Positions 44,496 to 53,476 of a stretch of DNA of 64,000 nt are shown here, piece after piece. Under the pieces are notes generated by a model. The model ran no database searches and was not told where the DNA came from. It worked only from the letters and a program-made list of their open reading frames with translations. Position 1 is the stretch's first letter. Each line of letters begins with the position of its first letter. This stretch comes from Flavobacterium saccharophilum. GTDB lineage: Bacteria > Bacteroidota > Bacteroidia > Flavobacteriales > Flavobacteriaceae. The stretch covers positions 310,001-374,000 of the forward strand of contig NZ_FRBY01000002.1 in NCBI RefSeq assembly GCF_900142735.1. The letters run 5' to 3'. The translations under genes were made by a program, and so were the position numbers.

Positions 44496-44936
44496 ATGAA
44501 TTACGACGATATTGAAATTTTATTTGCAGAAGACAGCATGGAAGATGCTACACTAACGATACGTGCCTTAAACAAAAGCGGTTTTACCAACAAACTTTTA
44601 CATGTAAAAGACGGAGCTGAAGCACTTGATTTTATGTACTGTAAAGGAATTTATTCCGAAAGAAATCCTAAATCGCATCCAAAACTTTTCCTGTTGGATT
44701 TAAAGATGCCAAAGATGTCTGGAATACAGGTACTTGAAAAAATTAAAAGTGATGCTGAATTTAAATCGATTCCGGTGGTTATCCTGACCTCTTCGCAAGA
44801 GGATCCTGATATAGCGAAATGCTACAGTCTGGGTGCCAACAGTTATATCGTAAAACCAGTAGACAGCAATAATTTTTTTAATGCCATAAAAGAAATGGGT
44901 ATGTACTGGATGATACTAAGCCAGCCTGCCCTATAA
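44496..44936 (+). CDS. Single-domain response regulator (Rcp1-like)
   Basis: A 146-residue REC domain, of the same type as 42061-42486. Acidic cluster EDS/ED (about 11-17), phosphoacceptor Asp68 in FLLDLKMPKMSG, and VILTSSQEDPDI with Lys in SYIVKPVDS. No output domain. It is encoded 11 bases after the PAS kinase, so it probably takes phosphate from it and passes it on to the next protein. Confidence 0.9.
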   Translation: MNYDDIEILFAEDSMEDATLTIRALNKSGFTNKLLHVKDGAEALDFMYCKGIYSERNPKSHPKLFLLDLKMPKMSGIQVLEKIKSDAEFKSIPVVILTSSQEDPDIAKCYSLGANSYIVKPVDSNNFFNAIKEMGMYWMILSQPAL

Positions 44937-44969
44937 AGTTAAAAGAGAATAATTATTTAATCTGAGACT

Positions 44970-46289
44970 ATGATTCCCTATCAAATTAAAAAAGATATAA
45001 AAGTATTGTTATTAGAAGACAATACTACTGATGCGGACTTAATAGTAAGGCATTTGACAAAATCCGGACTTTCATTTAGCTCCAAAACAGTTGAATCCAG
45101 AAAAGCTTTTGAAGAAGCGCTTGATACTTTTTTTCCGGATATTATACTTTCAGATTATTCGCTGCCTGCGTTTGATGCGGGCTCTGCTTATAAAATAATT
45201 AAAGACAGGGAACTTAATATTCCTTTTATAATTATTTCGGGTACTATTGGTGAGGAAAATGCTGTAATGCTTATAAAAGAAGGTGTAACAGATTACGTTT
45301 CTAAAAATAATTTCTCTTCCTTACTGCAAAAAATTACCCGAGGAATTAAAGAAGCAGAGGAATTAATAGAGAAAGAAGATCTTCTCCAGAAATTAAAAAC
45401 ACAAACAGCAGCCCTGCTAATAGCGAATCAGGAATTGGAATTTCAAAATGCTGAAACGGAAAAAAGAGCTGTTGAACTACTCAATGCAAACAAAGAACTG
45501 CTTGCATTCAATTTTATCTCCAGCCATGATCTTCAGGAGCCGCTTCGAAAAATTCAGATCTTTATTTCAATTATGATGGAAAAAGAAATGAAAACCATGA
45601 CCGAAGATGGAAAGAACAATTTGAACCGTATACATGTTGCGGCAACAAGAATGAGACAACTCATTGAAGATTTATTGGATTTTTCAAGGGTCAGCACGGT
45701 AAATCATCAATACGAAATGACCGATTTACAAGCTATTATTGACGATGTAAAATCGGAACTTAATGATACAATTCACCATAAAAAAGCTGTTTTTAAAATA
45801 AATGGATTACGTCCTGTCAATATCATGGTTTTTCAGTTTAGGCAGCTTATTTACAATTTAATCAGCAATTCACTAAAATTTTCCATCCCTGAAGTTCCTC
45901 TTCAAATTACGATACAATCTGAAATTCTTAAAAATGAAGAATTTAGAGCTCTAAATCTTCCCAACAGCCCACAAATTTGTGATTATTGGAATTTTAGTTT
46001 TCAGGATAACGGAATTGGTTTTGACGCACAGCACAATCAAAATATCTTCGTTATCTTTCAGAGACTGCATCACACAAAGGATTATTCCGGAACAGGAATT
46101 GGTTTAGCCATTGTAAAGAAAATTGTAGAGAACCACAAAGGGATTATAATTGCGGATGGTAAATTAAACAAAGGCGTTACATTTAATATTTACATACCCG
46201 TTATTAAAAATGCGCAGAAAATTCCAAAAAATTCCAAACAAAAAAAACAACTTGCTGTGGTTTTGAATAATGATTTACAAAATGCGTAA
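44970..46289 (+). CDS. Hybrid REC-histidine kinase
   Basis: A 439-residue protein. REC domain (about 10-125) with Asp62 in ILSDYSLPAFD and Lys112; a coiled coil (about 128-178) with one copy of the 'EKRAVELLNANKELL' repeat seen in the kinase upstream; HisKA with His186 in SSHDLQEPLRK; and an ATPase domain with NLISNSLKFS, FQDNGIGF and GTGIGLAIVKK. There is no transmembrane segment. With no DNA-binding domain in this cluster, the output is probably protein-protein signalling or a distant regulator. Confidence 0.9.
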   Translation: MIPYQIKKDIKVLLLEDNTTDADLIVRHLTKSGLSFSSKTVESRKAFEEALDTFFPDIILSDYSLPAFDAGSAYKIIKDRELNIPFIIISGTIGEENAVMLIKEGVTDYVSKNNFSSLLQKITRGIKEAEELIEKEDLLQKLKTQTAALLIANQELEFQNAETEKRAVELLNANKELLAFNFISSHDLQEPLRKIQIFISIMMEKEMKTMTEDGKNNLNRIHVAATRMRQLIEDLLDFSRVSTVNHQYEMTDLQAIIDDVKSELNDTIHHKKAVFKINGLRPVNIMVFQFRQLIYNLISNSLKFSIPEVPLQITIQSEILKNEEFRALNLPNSPQICDYWNFSFQDNGIGFDAQHNQNIFVIFQRLHHTKDYSGTGIGLAIVKKIVENHKGIIIADGKLNKGVTFNIYIPVIKNAQKIPKNSKQKKQLAVVLNNDLQNA

Positions 46290-46621
46290 AAAATGCAATA
46301 ATCTCATTTGCTAATTTCAACTTTTAGAGACAATTCATTTTATCTGTTTCTTTATCAACTGACATCCAATATCTTTTGATTGTTATTTTTAATTATTTTA
46401 CTGATTTAATCCAAATGAATCTGTTAAAACTACTATGTTATATTCAACTAAAATTAGTTAAATTAGCTAAAGAAATATCTTTTGATCATATAAAACTATA
46501 GTCAAATAACATTTGATCGAGATCTCATAGCTTTATTAATTCTGTTTATCATTTCAAAAGAATGCTGAGTATGCTCAGAATAATCAATCTTAAATTAATT
46601 TTCCTTTTTATACACTAAAGA
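46290..46621. other. Intergenic region before the antiporter gene
   Basis: About 330 bases, AT-rich, no coding region. A short symmetry CTGAG-tatg-CTCAG lies at 46565-46578, close to the antiporter start codon (46622), but is too small to interpret. No clear promoter match was found. Confidence 0.4.
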
Positions 46622-48196
46622 ATGCTTGACGACTTTCCTTTCTATCTGGGCATATTAATCGTGATTTTATTGCTCATTATGCTGGCTAATAAAATAAAAG
46701 TAGCCTACCCTATTCTGCTTGTACTGGCAGGACTTGCCATTAGTTTCATTCCTGGTGTACCGGTTATCAATATCGAACCTGAACTTATCTTTTTTATTTT
46801 CCTGCCTCCTCTCTTATATGAAGCAGCGTGGACGGTTTCGTGGAAAGAAATGTGGCGCTGGCGACGAATCATTACAAGCTTTGCGTTTGTTGTCGTTTTT
46901 CTCTCCGCACTTTCAGTAGCGCTTGTTGCCAATTATTTTATTCCCGGCTTTTCATTGGCATTAGGATTTGTATTGGGTGGAATTGTATCTCCTCCTGATG
47001 CAGTGAGCGCAGGGGCTATTTTAAAATTCGTAAAGGTTCCAAAAGCAATTTCATCTATTCTGGAAGGTGAAAGTTTATTGAATGATGCGTCTTCCCTAAT
47101 CATTTTCAGATTTGCTATGATTGCGGTTGCAACAGAGCAGTTTATATTTGTTAAGGCTGCGACAAGTTTTAGCTGGATGATTATTGGTGGAGTTTCTATA
47201 GGATTACTAATTGGATGGCTTTTTATGAAAGCCCATAAATATTTACCTACGGATGCCAATGCCGATATTGTACTGTCTCTGCTTACGCCTTACATTATTT
47301 ATCTCGCTGCAGAAGAAGTTCATTGTTCGGGAGTTTTGGCTGTAGTAAGCGGCGGTTTACTTTTATCGAATAACAGACATCGCTTTCTTAACAGTAAATC
47401 CCGTTTGCGTGGCGTAAATGTATGGGAAAGCTTCTGTTTTATCTTAAACGGATTTGTTTTTATGCTAATAGGACTTGATTTACCGCAAATTACCAAAGGT
47501 CTTGAAGAAGTAAGTCTTCCTTCCGCAATTGGCTATGGAGTACTTATCACGGCTGTATTAATAGTAAGCAGAATGCTTTCTTCGTATGGCGCTGTAGTAG
47601 TAACCATGATTGCCCGCAATTTTATCACCGTAGCTGACACCAGAAATCCGGGTATAAAAACACCTTTTATATTGGGTTGGACTGGAATGCGTGGTGTTGT
47701 TTCTCTTGCTGCAGCATTATCAATACCGGTTTATCTGAATAATGGAAATGGTTTTCCGCAACGAAACCTTATTTTGTTTATCACTTTTATTGTTATTCTT
47801 CTGACTTTGGTTATTCAGGGATTAACGCTGCCTTACTTTATCAGGAAAATTAATCTTACGGATATTTACGATCCGGTACCACGTGAAGAAGCTTATGATA
47901 CGTTGCGAAAAGAATTAGCGGAACATGCTATAAAGTATTTAAAAACGCACTATAACGATGAGGTTAAAAGCAATACACCATTACAGCATCTCATTCAAAA
48001 ATGGGAACTTCACAGCAACGGAATAGACGACGAATCGATTGGAGAGGAACTTAAAGTTATTTATCTCGATCTGTTAAATGAACAAAGACAATGGCTAATC
48101 GATAAAAACAAGGAAGATCAAACTTTAGACGAATCCATAATCAGAAGGCAAATGTATTATCTGGATATTGAAGAAGAAAAGTTGCGCTTTCTTTAA
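46622..48196 (+). CDS. Na+/H+ antiporter, CPA1 family
   Basis: A 524-residue protein with about 12 transmembrane helices and a cytoplasmic tail of about 100 residues. The CPA1 core FVLGGIVSPPDAVSAGAILK (about 115-134) supplies the ion-binding Asp, and LEGESLLNDASSLIIF (about 143-158) the second ND motif, as in NhaP-type proteins. It exchanges Na+ (or K+) for H+ across the inner membrane. The isochorismatase-like gene starts 16 bases after it, so the two may be coexpressed. Confidence 0.9.
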   Translation: MLDDFPFYLGILIVILLLIMLANKIKVAYPILLVLAGLAISFIPGVPVINIEPELIFFIFLPPLLYEAAWTVSWKEMWRWRRIITSFAFVVVFLSALSVALVANYFIPGFSLALGFVLGGIVSPPDAVSAGAILKFVKVPKAISSILEGESLLNDASSLIIFRFAMIAVATEQFIFVKAATSFSWMIIGGVSIGLLIGWLFMKAHKYLPTDANADIVLSLLTPYIIYLAAEEVHCSGVLAVVSGGLLLSNNRHRFLNSKSRLRGVNVWESFCFILNGFVFMLIGLDLPQITKGLEEVSLPSAIGYGVLITAVLIVSRMLSSYGAVVVTMIARNFITVADTRNPGIKTPFILGWTGMRGVVSLAAALSIPVYLNNGNGFPQRNLILFITFIVILLTLVIQGLTLPYFIRKINLTDIYDPVPREEAYDTLRKELAEHAIKYLKTHYNDEVKSNTPLQHLIQKWELHSNGIDDESIGEELKVIYLDLLNEQRQWLIDKNKEDQTLDESIIRRQMYYLDIEEEKLRFL

Positions 48197-48211
48197 AATT
48201 GAATTAATTGA

Positions 48212-48772
48212 ATGCCTAAATTGAATTATATGAAAATTTTACCATCAAATTCCACTTTACTAATTATCGACGTACAGGAAAAATTATTGCCAAAAATTTT
48301 CGAAAATGAAGCAGTAATGAAAAGTGTGCTATGGGCTGTAGATTTAGCACAAACAATCGGCATTCCAAAAATTCTGACCGAGCATTGTCCTGAAAAAATA
48401 GGAACAACACCCGCTGTATTACGAGACAAATTCAAAGAAGAAGATATTGTAACAAAGGTTTATTTTTCTGCTGTTCGCGAAGGAAATCTTCTGGATAAAA
48501 TAAACAAGGAAAGAAAACAAATTATTGTGGCAGGAACGGAGGCACATATTTGTGTACAGCAAACTGTTCTGGATCTTCTGGAATTGGGTTATGCCGTTTT
48601 TATCCTTGATTCAGCAGTTGGTACCCGAATTCCAAATGACAAAGAAAGGGCGCTCGAAAGAATGAGTAAAAACGGAGCTGAAATAATTACACCCGATATG
48701 CTGGCATTTGAATGGCTTGAAAAGGCAGAAACACCACTCTTTAAAGAAGTACTTAATAAATTTATTAAATAA
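48212..48772 (+). CDS. Isochorismatase-like cysteine hydrolase
   Basis: A 186-residue protein with the cysteine-hydrolase fold of YcaC/isochorismatase. The triad is Asp20 in LIIDVQE, Lys82 in VTKVYFSAV and Cys114 in GTEAHICVQQT. Length and motif layout fit the YcaC-like subgroup of amide hydrolases or nicotinamidase relatives. A start six codons later (48230) is also possible. It follows the antiporter gene and ends before a strong terminator. Substrate is unknown. Confidence 0.85.
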   Translation: MPKLNYMKILPSNSTLLIIDVQEKLLPKIFENEAVMKSVLWAVDLAQTIGIPKILTEHCPEKIGTTPAVLRDKFKEEDIVTKVYFSAVREGNLLDKINKERKQIIVAGTEAHICVQQTVLDLLELGYAVFILDSAVGTRIPNDKERALERMSKNGAEIITPDMLAFEWLEKAETPLFKEVLNKFIK

Positions 48773-48779
48773 TATAAAA

Positions 48780-48825
48780 AAAACCGCAGTATTAAATTCA
48801 GAAGAATTTTATACTGCGGTTTTAG
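48780..48825. terminator. Bidirectional terminator
   Basis: AAAACCGCAGTAT (48780-48792) and ATACTGCGGTTTT (48811-48823) pair over 13 bases, with T-rich sequence beyond on both sides. It lies between the convergent isochorismatase-like and alpha/beta hydrolase genes. Confidence 0.85.
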
Positions 48826-48858
48826 TTTTCTACAATTTTTTTTACTTAAATCCGATTC

Positions 48859-49677
48859 TTACGATTTAATAAAAGCTAAAATATCTGCATTAACAGTTGC
48901 TGCATCTGTTGTTGGCATTCCGTGACATAAACCTGGATAAGTAATCAATTTTCCGTTTTTAACCAATTTAGCGGCTCTTAAAGCAGTCGGAACATAAGGA
49001 ACAATCTGATCATCTTCACCGTGTAATATAAGTACCGGTTTATCTACACTTTTCAAATCTTCTGTAAAATCCGTTTCAGAAAATGCTTTTATACAGTCAT
49101 AATGTGCTTTAATTCCTCCATTCATTCCCTGACGCCACCAATTATCCTGAATTCCTTTTTTTATATCGGCTCCTTCTCTATTGTATCCGTAAAACGGGAA
49201 AGTAATATCGTGGTAAAACTGTTGTCTGTTAGTGGCTGTATTCAAACGAATATCATCAAATACTGCGATTGGAACTCCGTCCGGATTGTTATCATCTAAA
49301 ACCATATAAGGCGTTACAGCACTAATCAATATTACTTTTGCCACTCTGCTCCCGTATTTTGCAGCATATCTTATCGCTTCTCCACCTCCTGTTGAATGTC
49401 CGATATGTATGGCATCTTTCAAATCTAAAAATGCGGTAAGTTCTGCTACATCAGCTGCGTAAGTATCCATTTCATTGCCTTTGTACGTTTGCGTAGATCT
49501 TCCGTGTCCGCGTCTGTCATGTGCAATTACCCTGAATCCCTGATCAAGGAAATATAACATCTGTGCATCCCAATCATCACCTGACAAGGGCCAGCCATGA
49601 TGAAAGAAAATAGGTTGCCCTGTTCCCCAATCTTTATAATAAATTTCTGTTCCGTCTTTTACTGTAATCTTGCTCAT
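48859..49677 (-). CDS. Alpha/beta hydrolase (chloroperoxidase/arylesterase type)
   Basis: A 272-residue hydrolase of the non-haem chloroperoxidase or aryl esterase type. Oxyanion HHGWPLSGDDW (about 26-36), a conserved AHDRRGHGRS (about 52-61), nucleophile Ser95 in GHSTGGGEA, Asp223 in GEDDQIVP and His252 in CHGMP form the triad. It lies 47 bases downstream of another alpha/beta hydrolase gene and is likely cotranscribed with it. Substrate is unknown; peroxide-dependent activity in this family is often a side activity. Confidence 0.9.
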   Translation of the reverse strand: MSKITVKDGTEIYYKDWGTGQPIFFHHGWPLSGDDWDAQMLYFLDQGFRVIAHDRRGHGRSTQTYKGNEMDTYAADVAELTAFLDLKDAIHIGHSTGGGEAIRYAAKYGSRVAKVILISAVTPYMVLDDNNPDGVPIAVFDDIRLNTATNRQQFYHDITFPFYGYNREGADIKKGIQDNWWRQGMNGGIKAHYDCIKAFSETDFTEDLKSVDKPVLILHGEDDQIVPYVPTALRAAKLVKNGKLITYPGLCHGMPTTDAATVNADILAFIKS

Positions 49678-49724
49678 TTTAGTTCTTTTTAATGGTTATT
49701 AATCATTTTAAATTGAATTCATTT

Positions 49725-50495
49725 TTATAATTTTTCATACCAGTCCAAAATATAGTCGGCCACTATTTCCCATCCTTTTTCTCCACAGATGAAATGGCTT
49801 TTACCCTGAAAAATCTTAAGGTCGACACGGCTATTTTTGTCCTTGTATTTATTGGCTAAAGTTGAGGTAAGCGATGGAGGAAAAATAGTATCGCTGCCTC
49901 CACCAATAAATAAAATCGGTTCGTGTGATTTTCCAAAATCAATGTTAGAAAAAGAGTTGAGTACCAGTTCACGGCTTACTTTAAAACTTTCAGGTACTGC
50001 ATAAGTTGCAAAAGCATTCGCTCTTTCATCAGCAGGCAGTGTATTAAAAAAACATTTATCATACCAATCACGGCTTCCCATAAAATACTTTTTACCAGAA
50101 AAAAAGCCAAAAGCCGGAATTACTGATTTTAATGTTTGTACAGGAGGAAATACATTTTTTGGAGGTGCGCCATCTATACTGACAGCTGCAGCTACTTTAT
50201 TTAATTCTAATAACTTCATCGCCGCCATTCCTGCCATAGAATGTCCGATAACTAATGGTTTTTCAGGCAAACTGTCGATCAGTTTTACAATGTTGTTAAC
50301 CACATCTATAAAACCTGTTTTAGTAAGAGCGGGATGTACCTGATTTCTTAAAGCTGCAGGATTTCCTTCATGTCCAGGATTAGCCGGTGTATAAACCGTA
50401 TATCCTTTTTGTTCGTAATGGCTTTTCCACTTGGCCCAACTAAGGTCATTTACAAAGTTTCCATGTATGAGAATTATGGATTTTGATTTTGTCAT
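49725..50495 (-). CDS. Alpha/beta hydrolase
   Basis: A 256-residue hydrolase: oxyanion IHGNFVNDLSW, nucleophile Ser86 in GHSMAGMAAM, and a C-terminal Asp/His pair in GGGSDTIFP and GKSHFICG. It is first of a two-gene run with the chloroperoxidase-like hydrolase. No substrate can be assigned. Confidence 0.85.
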   Translation of the reverse strand: MTKSKSIILIHGNFVNDLSWAKWKSHYEQKGYTVYTPANPGHEGNPAALRNQVHPALTKTGFIDVVNNIVKLIDSLPEKPLVIGHSMAGMAAMKLLELNKVAAAVSIDGAPPKNVFPPVQTLKSVIPAFGFFSGKKYFMGSRDWYDKCFFNTLPADERANAFATYAVPESFKVSRELVLNSFSNIDFGKSHEPILFIGGGSDTIFPPSLTSTLANKYKDKNSRVDLKIFQGKSHFICGEKGWEIVADYILDWYEKL

Positions 50496-50896
50496 AAGAA
50501 TTGATATTTAATGATTGAATATGATTTGTCAATGACGTTTATTACTTTGAAGCTTTACTTATTGCTCTGACAGTAGCCTTTTTTTCAAAAAAACGACATT
50601 GTTTGCCTAATTTTTTATTTAAAAAAACTAATACAATCTTCACACCTAAATTACAAATAACTTATTATCAATCAATTAAATAAAAATATTATTTTCGTTA
50701 TTGCTACATTTCGCTAATTTTCAATGGGATTTGTGATATATAACAAGAAACATTTTTTCATAATTCGGGAATAAAAAGTTTTTTAAAAAAGAAAACTTAT
50801 TTTCATTCATAAAAATTAACTGCACCAATTAACTGTAACATTATCAACTACTAATCGTCTTACTTAAAGCTTAAAATAAATCTAAACTTCTAAAAG
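50496..50896. other. Divergent intergenic region
   Basis: 400 bases between the hydrolase run (minus) and the membrane-protein gene (plus). No coding region and no clear promoter match was found. It is strongly AT-rich. Confidence 0.4.
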
Positions 50897-51334
50897 ATGA
50901 AAAAAACTATTCTTGAAGATTTCCATATCAATATTAAAATTAAACTGGCCTTTTTATGGGCATCTGTAACATTTTTATATCTCTACGGTGACTATTTTGA
51001 ACTTTATGTACCTGGAAAAACAGCAGGTATTATTGATGGAAATAGTTTACTTAATAATCCTCAAAAATTATTTCTGGCTTCTTTATTATTAGCAATTCCA
51101 TCATTGATGGTTGGCTTATCCGTTTTCTTAAAACCATTAATTAACAAATGGCTTAATATTGTTTTTGGTTTCCTTTTTACAGCTATTATGCTATTAATTG
51201 CTTTTACATCATTTTCGGAATGGAGATCTTTTTACATTTTATATGCCATAATAGAAAGTATACTTACTTCAATAATTGTATGGAAAGCTTTTAATTGGCC
51301 TAAACAAACTGACTTACAAGAAACCTCTAAATAA
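50897..51334 (+). CDS. Four-helix membrane protein (DUF6326-like)
   Basis: A 145-residue integral membrane protein with four hydrophobic segments (about 17-35, 58-78, 85-107 and 112-130). The start MKKTILEDFHINIKIKLAFLW and the layout remind me of the DUF6326 family, which is common in Bacteroidota. It ends seven bases before the DUF4386-like gene and is likely in its operon. Function is unknown. Confidence 0.65.
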   Translation: MKKTILEDFHINIKIKLAFLWASVTFLYLYGDYFELYVPGKTAGIIDGNSLLNNPQKLFLASLLLAIPSLMVGLSVFLKPLINKWLNIVFGFLFTAIMLLIAFTSFSEWRSFYILYAIIESILTSIIVWKAFNWPKQTDLQETSK

Positions 51335-51341
51335 TTTCAAA

Positions 51342-52031
51342 ATGAAATCAAATAAAAAAAAGGCCAGGATTGCTGGTTTATTATATCTCGTAGTAGTAAT
51401 AACAGGCTTTTTCAGTTTGGCATACGTACCTTCTAAACTTATTTTTTGGGATAATCCGACAGCGACTTTTAACGCGATAAAAGCATCTGAAACACTTTTC
51501 AGATTTGGAATTGTAAGTGGTATAGTATGTTATATTTTCTTTTTACTGTTGCCTGTTGCGCTTTATAAACTCCTTGCGCCAGTCAATGATCTATACGCAA
51601 AATTGATGGTTCTTTTAGCTATAATTAGTGTTCCTGTTTCATTTTTAAACATCCAAAATAAATTCAGTGTACTGTCTCTCATCAATAACGAAAATCATAC
51701 TGTTTTTACAAATAAGCAATTGAAATCTCAGGTAATGTTCTACCTCAATCAATATGATAATGGTATTTTAATGGTTTCGATATTTTGGGGGTTGTGGTTA
51801 TTTCCGTTTGGTTACTTAGTTTATAAGTCAGGATTTTTACCTAAAATCTTTGGGGTTTTGTTAATAATGGGATGTTTTGGTTACCTTATTAATTTTTTCG
51901 GTAATACTTTAATCCCTAATTATGCTGATTTTGGTGTCTCTAAATATATAAGTATCCCTTCGGCCTTAGGAGAAATTGGAATCTGTTTGTGGCTTCTTAT
52001 TATTGGCGCAAAAGAAAAATCAACGCTTTAA
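51342..52031 (+). CDS. DUF4386-like membrane protein
   Basis: 229 residues from the ATG at 51342 (MKSNKKKARIAGLLYLVVVI). An upstream start at 51276 would overlap the previous gene by 59 bases. About six transmembrane helices. ARIAGLLYL at the start and the FGYL/LIxxG repeats fit the DUF4386 family of unknown function. No terminator is visible after it. Confidence 0.75.
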   Translation: MKSNKKKARIAGLLYLVVVITGFFSLAYVPSKLIFWDNPTATFNAIKASETLFRFGIVSGIVCYIFFLLLPVALYKLLAPVNDLYAKLMVLLAIISVPVSFLNIQNKFSVLSLINNENHTVFTNKQLKSQVMFYLNQYDNGILMVSIFWGLWLFPFGYLVYKSGFLPKIFGVLLIMGCFGYLINFFGNTLIPNYADFGVSKYISIPSALGEIGICLWLLIIGAKEKSTL

Positions 52032-52139
52032 ATAAGTTAATTGCATTTTTTATGAAATTAGTTTAAACATTATAAAATGGTATAAATAATTTATTTAAGC
52101 TGTCATACCAATTTTTTCTCCAATTTTTAATGAAACAGT

Positions 52140-52170
52140 GTTGCATTTATGAATAAGAATTCTATATTTG
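52140..52170 (+). promoter_or_regulatory. Promoter of the zinc-type cluster
   Basis: GTTG (52140-52143), 19 bases, then TATATTTG (52163-52170), an exact match to the TTG-N19-TAnnTTTG pattern. The predicted start of transcription is near 52177, inside the palindrome that follows. Confidence 0.7.
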
Positions 52171-52174
52171 CAAC

Positions 52175-52195
52175 AATATTGCGTTAAGCAATATT
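52175..52195. promoter_or_regulatory. Palindromic operator at the transcription start
   Basis: AATATTGC (52175-52182), five bases gttaa, GCAATATT (52188-52195): a perfect 8-base inverted repeat over the predicted start of transcription, where a repressor would block RNA polymerase. By context (metal-type genes downstream) a Fur/Zur-family site is likely. The exact consensus of such sites in Bacteroidota is not recalled with certainty. Confidence 0.6.
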
Positions 52196-52202
52196 CATTA
52201 GA

Positions 52203-52553
52203 ATGAAAAAGAAATTCAAAATTTTATCTCTTTTCTTGCCGTTGGTAGTAGTATTTGCAATACTGTTCCCGGCAATACATTCTTATGAACACATACAAAA
52301 TCACAATTCTTCACATAAAAGCATAAAGTTACAGTTTCATACTAATAAAGCGGACCTTAAAGTACACGATCATTCTAATGAAGAATGCGCCATTTGTCAC
52401 TTTAAATTTAGTCCGGTTGCTACTTTTACTTTTGACTGTTTTCAATTTTATAAAAATAGTGCCTTAATCCACACGACACATTTTTATTCAAAATCCTTTT
52501 CTGAGTTTTTCAAAGGCTCCTTATTTTCCCTTAGGGCACCTCCTGTTTTCTAA
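52203..52553 (+). CDS. Small exported His/Cys-rich protein (DUF2946-like)
   Basis: A 116-residue protein with an N-terminal hydrophobic segment (about 5-25). A His-rich part (H26, H30, H34, H38, H46) leads to VHDHSNEECAICHF (H55, H57, C62, C65, H66). The end, LRAPP, resembles the RGPP end of DUF2946 metal-related proteins. It is probably a periplasmic metal-binding or sensing peptide. It is first behind the operator, which fits a metal-regulated locus. Confidence 0.65.
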   Translation: MKKKFKILSLFLPLVVVFAILFPAIHSYEHIQNHNSSHKSIKLQFHTNKADLKVHDHSNEECAICHFKFSPVATFTFDCFQFYKNSALIHTTHFYSKSFSEFFKGSLFSLRAPPVF

Positions 52554-52977
52554 AATCATAAAAAGTAATCGCTTCAATTTGGTTGCGAAGTATTGATTTG
52601 TTTTAGAAATAACGAATACAGAAAAGTAATAATGCTTTTCTGAAGCTACTATTTACCTGTTTTTTTTTCAGTATTTATTATACTGGAAATATCGTTTCCT
52701 ATCGTGAACTATCAAAAGCACTCCCCAATGCGGGTTAAGCTTTACGTTTATTCGATTTGGGTATGTAGTACTATTCGCTAAGACTTTAATTTCTCAATAG
52801 TCCACGTTGCATCGCGTTAGTGCTACTGCACTTCATTCTGCTTCTTACTTTTTATTTTTTCGTATTTCAATCCGTAAAAAACAAGTTTTTTTTGCGTCAT
52901 AATGCTATGCCGTAATCTTCGTTTTTTCGACTGTTTTCATACGAAATACACTTCTTCCGTAACCCATATTTATAACT
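52554..52977. other. Gap within the metal-acquisition cluster
   Basis: About 425 bases. A hairpin CAGAAAAG (52619-52626)/CTTTTCTG (52635-52642) is perfect over eight bases, with a T-run only 17 bases later (52659-52668), so a weak attenuator or terminator is possible. No coding region is supported. Confidence 0.45.
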
Positions 52978-53466
52978 ATGAATACTCTTAAACTCCGAAC
53001 AACCAGAACCCTTGCATTCTTTTGTGTAACTACCTTCATTCTTGCTTCATGTGATAGCGATAAAAATGAAATTGATACAGAATATCCTGTAATTGATATT
53101 TCGGCCGCAAACGCATTTCCCATACAGTGCAGTCAGGTAACTCGTGGACAGAAAATTACGTTCAGGGCAAAATTTACAGACAACACTCAATTAGGGTCTT
53201 ATAGTCTGGACATTCACCACAATTTTGATCATCATACACACAGCACCGAAGTTAATAATTGTATTTCTGATCCTATCAAAAAGCCTGTAAATCCGATGTT
53301 GTATATCAATTCTGTTACGATTCCAACGGGACAAAAAAATTACGAGGCGACTCAGGAAATTGCAATTCCAGCAGATGTTGATCCGGGCGATTATCATTTT
53401 ATGATCCGTCTTACGGACAAAGAAGGCTGGCAAACCATTAAAGGATTAAGTATTAAAGTTTTATAA
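52978..53466 (+). CDS. DUF4625 lipoprotein, His-rich
   Basis: A 162-residue lipoprotein (TTFILASCDSD, Cys25). The mature part is a beta-sandwich domain of the DUF4625 type with LDIHHNFDHHTHS (His80, 81, 85, 86, 88), a dense histidine cluster suitable for binding zinc or copper. Later VDPGDYHFMIRLTDKEGW (about 136-153) is the typical C-terminal segment. It lies 11 bases before the TonB receptor gene and so is likely its surface or periplasmic partner. Confidence 0.82.
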   Translation: MNTLKLRTTRTLAFFCVTTFILASCDSDKNEIDTEYPVIDISAANAFPIQCSQVTRGQKITFRAKFTDNTQLGSYSLDIHHNFDHHTHSTEVNNCISDPIKKPVNPMLYINSVTIPTGQKNYEATQEIAIPADVDPGDYHFMIRLTDKEGWQTIKGLSIKVL

Positions 53467-53476
53467 GTTATTTTTG

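Noticed and set aside
46565..46578. CTGAG-tatg-CTCAG as an operator of the antiporter gene
   Set aside because: Only five-base arms; expected by chance at this length.
52619..52668. Hairpin CAGAAAAG/CTTTTCTG with a distant T-run as a full terminator
   Set aside because: The T-run is 17 bases after the stem, too far for a normal terminator; kept only as a note in the gap entry.
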